A stretch of DNA of 64,000 nucleotides, from the NCBI GenBank assembly GCA_039105265.1, contig JAPFFF010000038.1, positions 1,302,001 to 1,366,000 on the forward strand, in the 5' to 3' direction. Shown piece by piece: positions 52,566 through 62,400 of this stretch. This DNA is from Tritrichomonas musculus. Taxonomy: Eukaryota; Parabasalia; Tritrichomonadida; Tritrichomonadidae. The position numbers and the translations under genes are program-made. The first letter of the stretch is position 1. Every line of letters starts with the position of its first letter. The notes beneath the pieces were generated by a model that saw nothing but the letters and a program-made list of their open reading frames with translations, did not search any database and was not told where the DNA came from.

Positions 52566-52832
52566 AAATAAAAATTAATCAATTCTTAAAGGGAGCAGTC
52601 TCAATTAATATATATTAAAAAGATAATAATATCACTTATTATCTTTTTATTTAAATTAGTCTTATTAAAACTAATTTTTTTTAATTTGCTAATAATCTTT
52701 TTGTATATTCACTCAATCCAATTCTATACTTTTTTTTTTTTTTTTTTGAGTAGTCTAATGATTTGTTTTTAAAGTGGATTAAAAAAAAATTCTTTGAATT
52801 TGATTTATTTGAAAAAGTGAGAATTTTTTATC

Positions 52833-52837
52833 TCACT
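52833..52837 (+). promoter_or_regulatory. Initiator of the ankyrin gene
   Basis: TCACT, 30 nt before the ATG at 52865. Confidence 0.5.
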
Positions 52838-52864
52838 CTCTGAAATTTATAAAAATTGTTTTCT

Positions 52865-53995
52865 ATGGAATCTCCAATGCCTATTGAAGAACACTTAAAT
52901 AAAATGAAGGAATATCAACAAATTATACTCGAATTTCTTGACAATGAAGAAGATTCTGATAATAATTTCAAAAATTTGAAGAATATATTTAATCAACCAA
53001 ATATTTTTGACAATCCTTATGAAATCAAATTACTTCTTCATTTAATTCAACGAATATCAAGCAACCATCATCATGCGACCAATTTTTACAACAAAATTTG
53101 TCAATTTTTTTCACTTTTTTCAGACAAATTGAAAAAAAATTTTTCAAATTACGAAATTTTCCGAATTTTTAAGAAAAACAAAAGAATTCTTCTCTATTTA
53201 ATTGAAGAGAAGATCATTTCTATTGACAGCTACATATCATCCAATATAATTAGCGAAGATCTCAGATGTTCAACAAGTCACGATTACATCAAGTTTTTTT
53301 ATCCAGAATTGAAACCATTTTTGACTGATGAAATTGAAGATTTTGAAATTCCAAAAAACTTTTTAGAAAAAAGAAGAGTTGGTGAAAATGATGATTACAT
53401 TTGTAAATTGATTCGAGATGATGATATTGAAAATTTTGTTTCATACATTACTCGATCAAATCTGTCACTTAAATCAACAATCAAACCGTCGATTTATGAG
53501 ACGAATGACTTTTTATTGAATTTGTCTGAACACACATTGATTGAATATGCCGCATTTTTTGGATCAATTCAAATTTTCCGTTATTTAGTATTAAACAAAG
53601 TTGAGTTGAATTCGTCTTTGTGGCTTTTTGCAATTCATTCAAACAATGCCGAGTTGATTCATCTACTTGAAGAATATCAAGTAGAATTAGATAAAAGATG
53701 TTTTATTGAGTCAATAAAATGCCATCACAATGGCATAGAACAATATATTCAAAATAATCATTTAGGAAATGGCGAAGGAAATTCAATTGTAAATGTCAAT
53801 AATTATCTCAAATTTTACAACTTTGAATTCATTGAAAAAGAAAACATTAACAAAAATAATTTCCATATTTTAAGCAAATATGACTATTATACATTTGTTG
53901 ATTTACTATTACAAGATAAAGATCTTGATATAAACTTTGTATCAATTCAAAATAAAGTTTTTTTGAATGAAATTTTTATTTTAATTTTCTTATGA
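52865..53995 (+). CDS. DUF3447-type ankyrin protein, first contiguous coding block
   Basis: About 376 residues from the ATG at 52865 (the frame is open a few codons earlier but only from a TTG). The N-terminal helical half (MPIEEHLNKMKEYQQIILEF) is the usual opening of trichomonad DUF3447 ankyrin proteins. Residues ~150-330 contain KRRVGENDDYICKLIRDDD, TLIEYAAFFGSIQIFRYLV, WLFAIHSNNAELIHLL and further ankyrin-like helices. The last recognisable ankyrin ends at DINFVSIQNK near 53960; the following residues are T-rich read-through to a stop. Ankyrin modules continue beyond 53990 (next entry), so this block is probably only the first coding part of a longer gene. Intact family members are cytosolic protein-interaction proteins. 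Confidence 0.8.
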   Translation: MESPMPIEEHLNKMKEYQQIILEFLDNEEDSDNNFKNLKNIFNQPNIFDNPYEIKLLLHLIQRISSNHHHATNFYNKICQFFSLFSDKLKKNFSNYEIFRIFKKNKRILLYLIEEKIISIDSYISSNIISEDLRCSTSHDYIKFFYPELKPFLTDEIEDFEIPKNFLEKRRVGENDDYICKLIRDDDIENFVSYITRSNLSLKSTIKPSIYETNDFLLNLSEHTLIEYAAFFGSIQIFRYLVLNKVELNSSLWLFAIHSNNAELIHLLEEYQVELDKRCFIESIKCHHNGIEQYIQNNHLGNGEGNSIVNVNNYLKFYNFEFIEKENINKNNFHILSKYDYYTFVDLLLQDKDLDINFVSIQNKVFLNEIFILIFL

Positions 53996-56938
53996 TAATA
54001 CAGCTTTTAATAATGCTGTTAAAAGAGGAAACACTGAAATTGTTAAACTTCTACTGACAAAAAACGATTTAGATTTAAATATACCTTATGAAATTTTTAA
54101 ATTCAATATTTTTTAATTCTGTTTTCCAAAATAATTATTTTTTTGAAATAATGTTTTTTTTAAATCAATAAATTTGTTTATGGAGTTGTTTTCATTATGT
54201 TTTGATTAATGAAATTATGCTCTTTTTTTTAATATGACAGCTCTTCATTTGGCAGTTTCAAAAGAAGACTTTGAAATGGTTACATTTTTATTATCATTAG
54301 AACAATATCAAAACAATATTAATAAGTATAGTGTTTTAAAATCAAACAAAAGTTTTTTGAAATAAAGTTTCAAATTATTTTTTTAAATGAAATTTAAACA
54401 CAATTTTGTTATTTATTCAATTTGCAAAACAACTTTTTTTAATGAAATTTTAATAAAAACTTTTTTTTGATGATGTTTTGATTCAAATTTTTGAATACTA
54501 TAACTATTTATTAATAAATGAATTTATTACATTCATTTTTTTGATTTTAAACGAAATTTTAATATGTGTAATATTTATAAGACTGCTTTTCATTTTGCAG
54601 TTGAACAAAGTAATCTTGAATTGATTAAATTACTTCTATCATATGAATGTGTAGATCCTAATATTTTGTCAATAACAAATGACATTAATATTAAATCTTT
54701 CTAATACAGTTTTCCTATTTTAAAATTATTTATGACATTTCAATGCATTAGTTTTTTGAATGAAATTTATATATTTTAATCTTATAAGTATACAATTTAA
54801 AATAATTGTTATTTTATTGAATTCATTAATAAGATTTGTAATATAGTTTTTGATTAATTATTTAAATGAAATTGGTAATTTATTTTGAATGAATGAAGTT
54901 TTTACTTGTTTTATCTTAAAGTCCAGTCTTATATATTCCTATTATGCAAGGCAATCAAAAAGTGTTGAAATTTTTATTATCAAATGAGAGAATTGATGCA
55001 AATCTAAAAAGTGTTCTTATACATTAATTATTTTAATAGAATTTTAATATTTCTAATATTTAATATCATTTCCATGCAATTATTATCATTATGTTTTGAA
55101 ATACATTTATAAATGAAGTACAAAATAAAAATTTTCAAATTGCATTTGCACATTTAAATTTCATTATATTATCAAATCAATATTTTTTGAATGAAGTCAA
55201 ATTTAAAATTTTAAATGACATTTCAAATTGATAAAAATTGAATGAAATTTAAAATCAAATTTTCAAATGATATTAATTAATAATCAATTGAATATAGTTT
55301 TAAACAACATTTTGTTAAATCAAATTTGATTTAAAAATTTTTTTAATAGAATTAATAGTATTATTATTTAAATACTATTTTAAAAGGTTTTATTTAGTAA
55401 TACAATTTGATAAAAATTATTTTAATGAAATTAAAAATAATTCTTTTTACTTTTGAAGTTTTTTTGTTAATTTTAATGAAACACCTTTGCATTTAGCCAT
55501 AAGAAAACATTACACAAAAGTTGTGGAAATTTTATTGCAAAATGAAAAAATTGATGTTAATATTAGAGCCATTTCATAAAAACAAGAATTCATAAAATTT
55601 TTATGGCATTTTATTTTAATATTGTTTCAATTTATATATAATAACATCGTTCAAAATAAAAAAATTGTTTTAATGAAATTCAAAATGTAAAAATTCAATG
55701 AAGTTCAAAATCATAATTCCCAATACAATTTCTTTCAAAAATTCAAATACAATTTCTTTCAAAAATTCTCATAAAGTTAATTATCAAGTGTTTATGATAT
55801 TTCTTATCTTATAATTTTAATGGAATTTTATATATTTAAATGATTTTATCTAGTTTTATTTATGTTTATGATCTAATTACGTTAAATATTTAATATTTTA
55901 ATAGAATTAAAAAATTATTGATAATTTACAACGTTTATTTTTGAATAATTCATATAATTCTAAAAAAAATTTTTTTTTATAAAGTCAATAATTTACATTT
56001 TTGAATAGAATTAAAACACATTTTTTTCCTATTGAAATTCTGAATTATTTTTATCGTATGAAGCACCACTATGTATTGCTGTTGAAGAAGGTTACCCATA
56101 TATAGTTATGCTTCTATTATCATGTGAAAGATGTAATGTAAATTTGAAAAACATTCTCATTTTTTTTAAATAGAATTCATAAAATAATATTTTAAATTCA
56201 GTTCTCTAAATGCATTTATAAATACAATTGAACCTTAAAATTTTTTAATGAAATTTGATATTATTTTTTGATTACATTCCAATTTTATTTATTCAAATTC
56301 CATTTCATTTCTTACATTTTCATGTCATTTTTAATGTCATTATTATATGAAGTTCTGACTAAATTATTTTTTTGGCATTTTGAAACAAATATTTAAATGA
56401 AGCCACAGATAACATTATCATTATGATTTTATGACATTAAAGAATTACTTTTAAAAATAAAATTTTAAATAAATCAATTTTTATTACATTTAAAGTTTGC
56501 ATTTTAAAAAAGTTAAATTTTAAAATATTTCAACACAATTTCAATATAATTGATTAATCCAATTTTAATGATTTAAATTGACAAAATTCATTATCATTAA
56601 TTTCAATCTCATTTAAAAGTTTTTATTAAAATAAAATTCAAAATTTAAGTGTTTTTTAAAATTCTCATAAAATGATTTAAATGAAGTTTTTTTAATATTA
56701 TTTCAAACAACAGCATTACATATTGCAGCACAAGGAGGATCTTTTAATATAGTTAAGCTTATATTGAACTGCAAAAGATATGATATTTATGCAAAGAATG
56801 AAATTACAATTCTTAATATTTTATGAAGTTTCCCTATTTATTTTAATGATTTTTATTAAAAACTTTTGAAAAAGTGCTAGTCAATGCCCAGTTAACTATC
56901 AAATAAAAAAATTGCTAGACGAGTACTCAAAGCCATAA
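53991..56938 (+). other. Seven isolated single-ankyrin modules and a terminal module, separated by AT-rich spacers
   Basis: Open, undamaged modules, each one ankyrin repeat, lie at about 53991-54083 (TAFNNAVKRGNTEIVKLLL), 54231-54320 (TALHLAVSKEDFEMVTFLL), 54577-54672 (TAFHFAVEQSNLELIKLLL), 54920-55020 (MQGNQKVLKFLLSNERIDA), 55475-55577 (TPLHLAIRKHYTKVVEILL), 56057-56157 (APLCIAVEEGYPYIVMLLL) and 56704-56818 (TALHIAAQGGSFNIVKLIL). A closing piece at 56876-56938 (ASQCPVNYQIKKLLDEYSKP, stop) is like the end of such proteins. Each module starts at [TA]-[AP]-[LF]-[HN] and stops after D-x-N-x-[KR]. Frames differ (0,0,0,2,2,2,1,2 modulo 3). The spacers, about 35 to 545 bp, are full of stops. Either non-canonical introns or selective decay; the usual trichomonad GTATGT and ACTAACACACAG signals were not seen. 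Confidence 0.7.
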
Positions 56939-56964
56939 CTAAAATATAAATAAATCTAACTTAT

Positions 56965-56974
56965 AAATAATTAA

Positions 56975-57027
<53 letters not shown>
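56965..57027. repeat. T27 followed by A20
   Basis: A T-run (56981-57007) passes straight into an A-run (57008-57027), forming a homopolymer palindrome left of the next element. Confidence 0.9.
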
Positions 57028-57415
57028 GGGACTATTTAATTTTTTAAACTTTTTTCACATCACAAGTGAGTTTTTTTAAAAAAAAATTTTTGAAGGTGAG
57101 TTTTTTTTTTTAAAAAAATTCCAAGGTGAGTTTTTTCGAAAGTTCATATCACAAAAGTAAGAAAAAATATGTGAAGTGCCTCAGCATTAAAGCAAGAAAA
57201 ATCCCAAAGAAACATATATTTATCAGCAATTGATAAAGTTTATATTAATATAATTTTCACTGTCAAATATCATTTTTAGAAAACATATTAAATTAAATTA
57301 TTTTTAGCATCAATAAGGAGAAAAAGATAGTATACTAGCATTGTAAAGCACCAAATTTTATGTAAGGATTCATAATATCATAAGCAAAAACGCGATTTTA
57401 GAAATCAAATAGTCC

Positions 57416-57416
<1 letters not shown>
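57028..57416. mobile_element. Small TIR element embedded in poly(A)
   Basis: GGGACTATTT at the left end is mirrored by AAATAGTCCC at the right end. It is flanked by A20 on the left and A46 (57417-57462) on the right, so the target duplication is hidden in A. Three short direct repeats of AAGGTGAGTTTTTT-like sequence lie near 57065-57135. 389 bp, no gene. Confidence 0.65.
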
Positions 57417-57463
<47 letters not shown>

Positions 57464-57573
57464 AAGAAAACTAACGCGCGATATAATCATAAATCATTTA
57501 ATAAACTATAATCTTTGAACATACATAAATGTTTTTTGTATTTTGAAATTCAATTAATAATTAATATCATTTA

Positions 57574-57610
57574 ATGACAACTTTTTGAGCTTTGCTCAAA
57601 AAGTTGTCAT
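57574..57610. repeat. ACTTTTTGAG hairpin, copy 5 (perfect)
   Basis: ATGACAACTTTTTGAGC and its complement around a 3-nt centre (TTT): 17-bp perfect arms. Confidence 0.85.
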
Positions 57611-57706
57611 TCTTGAGATCTATTAGGTATAATATTTCATTTGTTTTCTTCATGGAAGTTGATTTATGTAAGTTTTGAAAAGAAATCAAATTTGAAAATA
57701 ATAAAG

Positions 57707-57739
57707 GGCCACTTTTTGAGCGAAGCTCAAAAAGTGGCC
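57707..57739. repeat. ACTTTTTGAG hairpin, copy 6 (perfect)
   Basis: GGCCACTTTTTGAGC and its complement around centre GAA: 15-bp arms. Confidence 0.85.
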
Positions 57740-57829
57740 AAGCATAAGATTCATTTCGGTTATGTAATAACTTGGTTATAGCTGGTTTTGATGTTTGAAT
57801 ATCTGATTTGAGGAAATTGCAAGAAACGC

Positions 57830-57856
57830 CACTTTTTGAGCTTCGCTCAAAAAGTG
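57830..57856. repeat. ACTTTTTGAG hairpin, copy 7 (perfect)
   Basis: CACTTTTTGAGC and its complement around centre TTC, the complement of copy 6's centre. Spacing to copies 5 and 6 is about 120-130 bp. Confidence 0.85.
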
Positions 57857-58159
57857 TCTATGCTTTAGATGATAATTACGTAATAATATATTTTTCTTTC
57901 AAGAACATTGTTCTATTTTAAGCAAGTATTCTATAAAAACGAACGATTAAAATAAATAGAAAAATAATTGAGGGTCAATTTGGTTTCTCTTGTCATAAAC
58001 ATTTTGCATCAAAAAGTTATTTTATTTTTTATCTTTAAGAAAAAGTTATGTTTTATTTTTTGCTCCAAGAAAAAGTTCATGATTATTTTTCACTCTATCA
58101 AATTGTGGAAACTTTTTGACCGAAAAAAAATCAAAATAAACAAAAAAAAATTAAATATA

Positions 58160-58174
58160 CTATATGACTATATG

Positions 58175-58212
<38 letters not shown>

Positions 58213-59150
58213 TTCAGAAACAATTGCATTATTATTTTTATTAATGAGTTCCTCATACATTCGATTATGCATAAAATAAGTGGTAATTCAACTCTTTTAT
58301 TAGGACGATTTCTTAGGAACTTTCTTAATTTTGAGCTTCTACTCTTTTTTTTAAATATTTGCTTTTATTTTTCTTTTACTATTGTTCGATTCAATCAGCA
58401 AGCTTTGTTATACAATTTGAAGTTGAATGTCTACCAAAATTATCACCAATAATTGTTTTTACTTTTGCATTATCTTCGATTATTGGTCCATCTATTGATG
58501 AATCTCCAGAGGCAGCATAAAATAAAATTTATATTTGTAAAGTTGCCAAAAAGTTTTATTTCACAATGGAATATAAAAAGCACATCATCTATTGATCTTT
58601 TTATGAATATAGTTATATTAATACCAATACGTTTAAATGAATAATAAAAATAAAAAAATAAAATAAAAAATGGATAGATCTTCAAATGCAGATTTTTTAG
58701 AAAAAACGTTAAGGTCAAATATTTTAATGTTTTTTTTACGGTTATGGCCACACTCATATTTGTTTTCTTTGGCGAATATTAATCACTCTTCGGCTTATCA
58801 AGCAACTATAAAAACAAGCTATTTTTCCATAAGACATAAGTAATGACGATCTAGGATTTTACGTTTTTTTTCGAGGATTAAGAATATTTCAACTTTTTAT
58901 ATAACATTTTACTTACTAATATGCCAAAAAATGTTTACGAGTATGATTTTAATGATGGGATTAATGCATTTGATCCATGTATTCTGCTTATATTAAAGTT
59001 TTTCACTATGCATATTTCCATCTTTGCTCTTAATATTGATGGAATCCTTTTTAGTTTTACTCTTTTTTCATGGCGGAATACTTTTATTAATACTAGCTCT
59101 ATCATTTATCAGACAAAACTGAACAAATTTATACTATTCTGATAATTAAG
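58160..59150 (+). pseudogene. Probable decayed multipass membrane protein gene
   Basis: Hydrophobic segments with protein-like wording appear in several plus-strand frames: SETIALLFLLMSSSYIRL, FTIVRFNQQALLYNLK, FALSSIIGPSIDESPEAA, WPHSYLFSLANINHSSAY and GGILLLILALSFIRQN. They look like membrane helices and loops of a transporter, out of frame with one another and interrupted by stops. I cannot name the family. An A-run at about 58172-58207 lies at the start. It is a host-type pseudogene, judged by eye only. Confidence 0.4.
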
Positions 59151-59458
59151 TTTATCTGAATAGTGTTCCGTCACAAAAAAAGGTAATTTTAAAGTTTTAA
59201 TAAAAATAATCAGGTTTTTAAGTAATTTTTTTATTTTTTTTATACTCATACTATTTTCTATTAAACCGTCGGGGAAAAAAAATTGAATGCGATTTTCCAA
59301 AATTTTGTACTTTTTTCAATTGAAAAAAAATTGAATGAAAATTTTCCAAAAAATATGCATTTTGGAATCTATCAAAAAATGATTAAAAAAGTTCATTTTC
59401 CATTTGAATAAAAATTTTCATAACTTTAAATTGAATTTTTTTCCAATTCAATATTACT

Positions 59459-59463
59459 TCATA
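59459..59463 (+). promoter_or_regulatory. Initiator of the BTB/LRR_5/Sel1 gene
   Basis: TCATA matches TCA-Y-W; the A at 59461 gives a 17-nt UTR. Confidence 0.5.
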
Positions 59464-59477
59464 TTGATTTAATTAAT

Positions 59478-62400
59478 ATGGCTTGTGCATGCTTTTATTA
59501 TGACAATAAAAAATATGAATTTGACCCAAATAAATTTAACAGCATTTCAAACTATTTTAAAGATAAAAAAAGTATTAATAATGATTTAATTAATCTTGTT
59601 TCAGATTTTGATTCGACACCAAGAATTTCAGAGGAATCAATAGAAACTTTTATTCATTTTTTCGAAAATCAAGATATTCAAATTACAGATTCTAATGCTT
59701 TATCATTGAATTATCTAGCAGAACGATTCAATATTCCTGTTCTTTTAAAAAAAACAAATGAATATATAGTTAATAATGAAAAGAAAATCATAGATGTAGC
59801 CCTTTCAGAAAAAAAGACCAATCATCATATTGAAATATTGATTTCCAAATATTTAATTGATTTTATTAAAGATGATCGTTTATTATCATTTTCAATAGCA
59901 CAAATATATCGCATCTTACAAATGTTTTCGAATAATAATCAGTTAAATGAAAATACTGAAAAAGAAATGATAGATTTCTTTTTTAATTTAATGAAATTGA
60001 ATGGTGAAGAAACGATCATTTTGTTTTCAATTTTTGATTTTAGCCAAAATGATTATTATCATCAAAAAATAATTGAAGAAACTAAAAATTTTGATAATCC
60101 ATTGGTTCAGAAAGCATTTTTTGAAAGTATGAGATACATTTTAATTAAATCAAAAGAAAATGACAAATCAGATATTGAGCAAATTAAAAAAGATTTGAAA
60201 GAAAAATATGAGAAGCAAATTGATGAATTAAAGCAAGATTTCGAAGTGCAAAAATTAGAATTCCAAGCAAAGCTTGAATTAGAAAAGCAAGAAAAAGAAA
60301 AAATAAAAGAAGAATGTGCAAATTTAATTGAAGAACAAAGAAAAACTATTTCATTTGAATTAGAATCATTAAAGAAAACAATTTATAACATCAATTCTTC
60401 TCAATATTTCAATGGGCAAAACAATATTGACTCATTTAATAATATGATGGGAGATACTCAAGTTTTTATTATTTCAGGTATCGTTGATAGCAAGAAAAAT
60501 GAAGATCTAGAGTGCCTAAAGGAACTTCTTTTATTTTTCTCAAAAGAGCAACGAAGATCAAAATATAAATATGATCAATATAATTATATTAAGATACATA
60601 TTAAAGATCCAAAAGAATACATGCTAAATAATATAAATATTAATGATATTGAATATATTGTTGTCAATTATCAAACTGTCAAAATGTTATATGAAAATAA
60701 AACATTGAATTCAGAAGAATTTTTTGAATGCATCAGAAAAATTGACAACGTTTATTTGAATCTTGATTATCCAAGCGAGCAATATAGAGAAATTTTTAAT
60801 TTGTTATCAAATATCATAAATGTTGATTTGCCAAATTTGAATGTTTCAGTATACATAACCGATATGATTGAAAATGATTTGACTTTTCAAAATTCAGAAA
60901 ATATCAAATTAATTTCAATAAAAGATGATACTAAAGAAATATTTGGAGGTTGGAAAAAAGGTTATTTTGAAGGTTCCGAATCAGTTATTAAGATAAAATT
61001 CCCTTCAGATCTCGAAAGAATTGGAGGAGGAGCTTGTAATAGATGTCAGAAATTGGATGAAGTTATTTTACCTTCAAAAGTCAATCTTGTCGATAAATCT
61101 GCTTTTAAAGATTGCATAGAGCTTAATGAAGTCGTTATTTTATCAGAGGATATAACTTTTAAAGAGAATGTTTTTGAAAACTGTAAGAATTTGAAGCAAA
61201 TAACGTTGAATCCAAGCAATAATATCAAATTTGATAAAAGCACATTTAATAATTGTTTGTCACTTAATCATTTGATGATCCTACAAAATGTTGAATGCAT
61301 TAAAAAGTTTGATTATGATGATTACTTAAATATTACACAAGTTACTGTTCCACCATCTGTCACAAAAATTGATAAACATGCCTTTTCTAAATGTAAAAAA
61401 ATGAAGCAAATTTCAATACCTACTTCTGTAACAATAATAGACGAGGGTTCATTCGAAGGATGCATTTCACTTGAAAATTTCGTTATTCCATCATCAATTA
61501 CATCAATTAATAAGTTGACATTTAAGGGATGTACAAAATTGATGCAGATCACAATTCCTCAATCAGTAACAATTATTGGTGATAATTCATTTGCAGAATG
61601 TAGTTCATTACAAGAAATTATCCTTTCCCAATCAATTGAATCAATTGGGAAACGATGTTTTTATGACTGTTCATCATTAAAGCAGATTAAAATTCCAGAA
61701 TCTGTTCAATTCTTAGGCGAGAATGCTTTTGAAGATTGCATTTCATTAAACAAAATTGACTTATTATGCAGAATTTCAAAAATAAATAATTCTACATTCA
61801 AAGGATGCAAATCATTAATGAAAATATCAATTCCTCAAACAGTAACCATAATTGGTGATAGTTCATTTGAAGGATGCAGTTCATTAAAAGATATTATCAT
61901 TCCACAAACAACAAATTCGATTGGAAAACGATGTTTTTATGACTGTTCATCATTAAAGCAGATTAAAATTCCAGAATCTGTTCAATTCTTAGGCGAGAAT
62001 GCTTTTGAAGATTGCATTTCATTAAACAAAATTGACTTATTATGCAGAATTTCAAAAATAAATAATTCTACATTCAAAGGATGCAAATCATTAATGAAAA
62101 TATCAATTCCTCAAACAGTAACCATAATTGGTGATAGTTCATTTGAAGGATGCAGTTCATTAAAAGATATTATCATTCCACAAACAACAAATTCGATTGG
62201 AAAAAGATGTTTTTATGGATGCTCATCAATTGAGCAAATTGACATTCCTGATTCAATTTCGGTGTTACCTGATTTTGTATTTTCAGAATGCTCTAAAATG
62301 AATAGATTTACTTTTCCTCCGGCAATCACATCAATTGGTAATAATGCATTTCAGAGATGTCGAATAATAGAGCAAATACAGCTTCCTTCATCATTGGTTT

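Noticed and set aside
53990-56870. Canonical introns in the ankyrin locus
   Set aside because: No GTATGT donor or ACTAACACACAG acceptor was seen at module edges, so ordinary trichomonad introns are not claimed.
57968-58279. 103-codon frame as a gene
   Set aside because: Crosses an A-run coding a Lys stretch; only its end may belong to the decayed membrane-protein gene.
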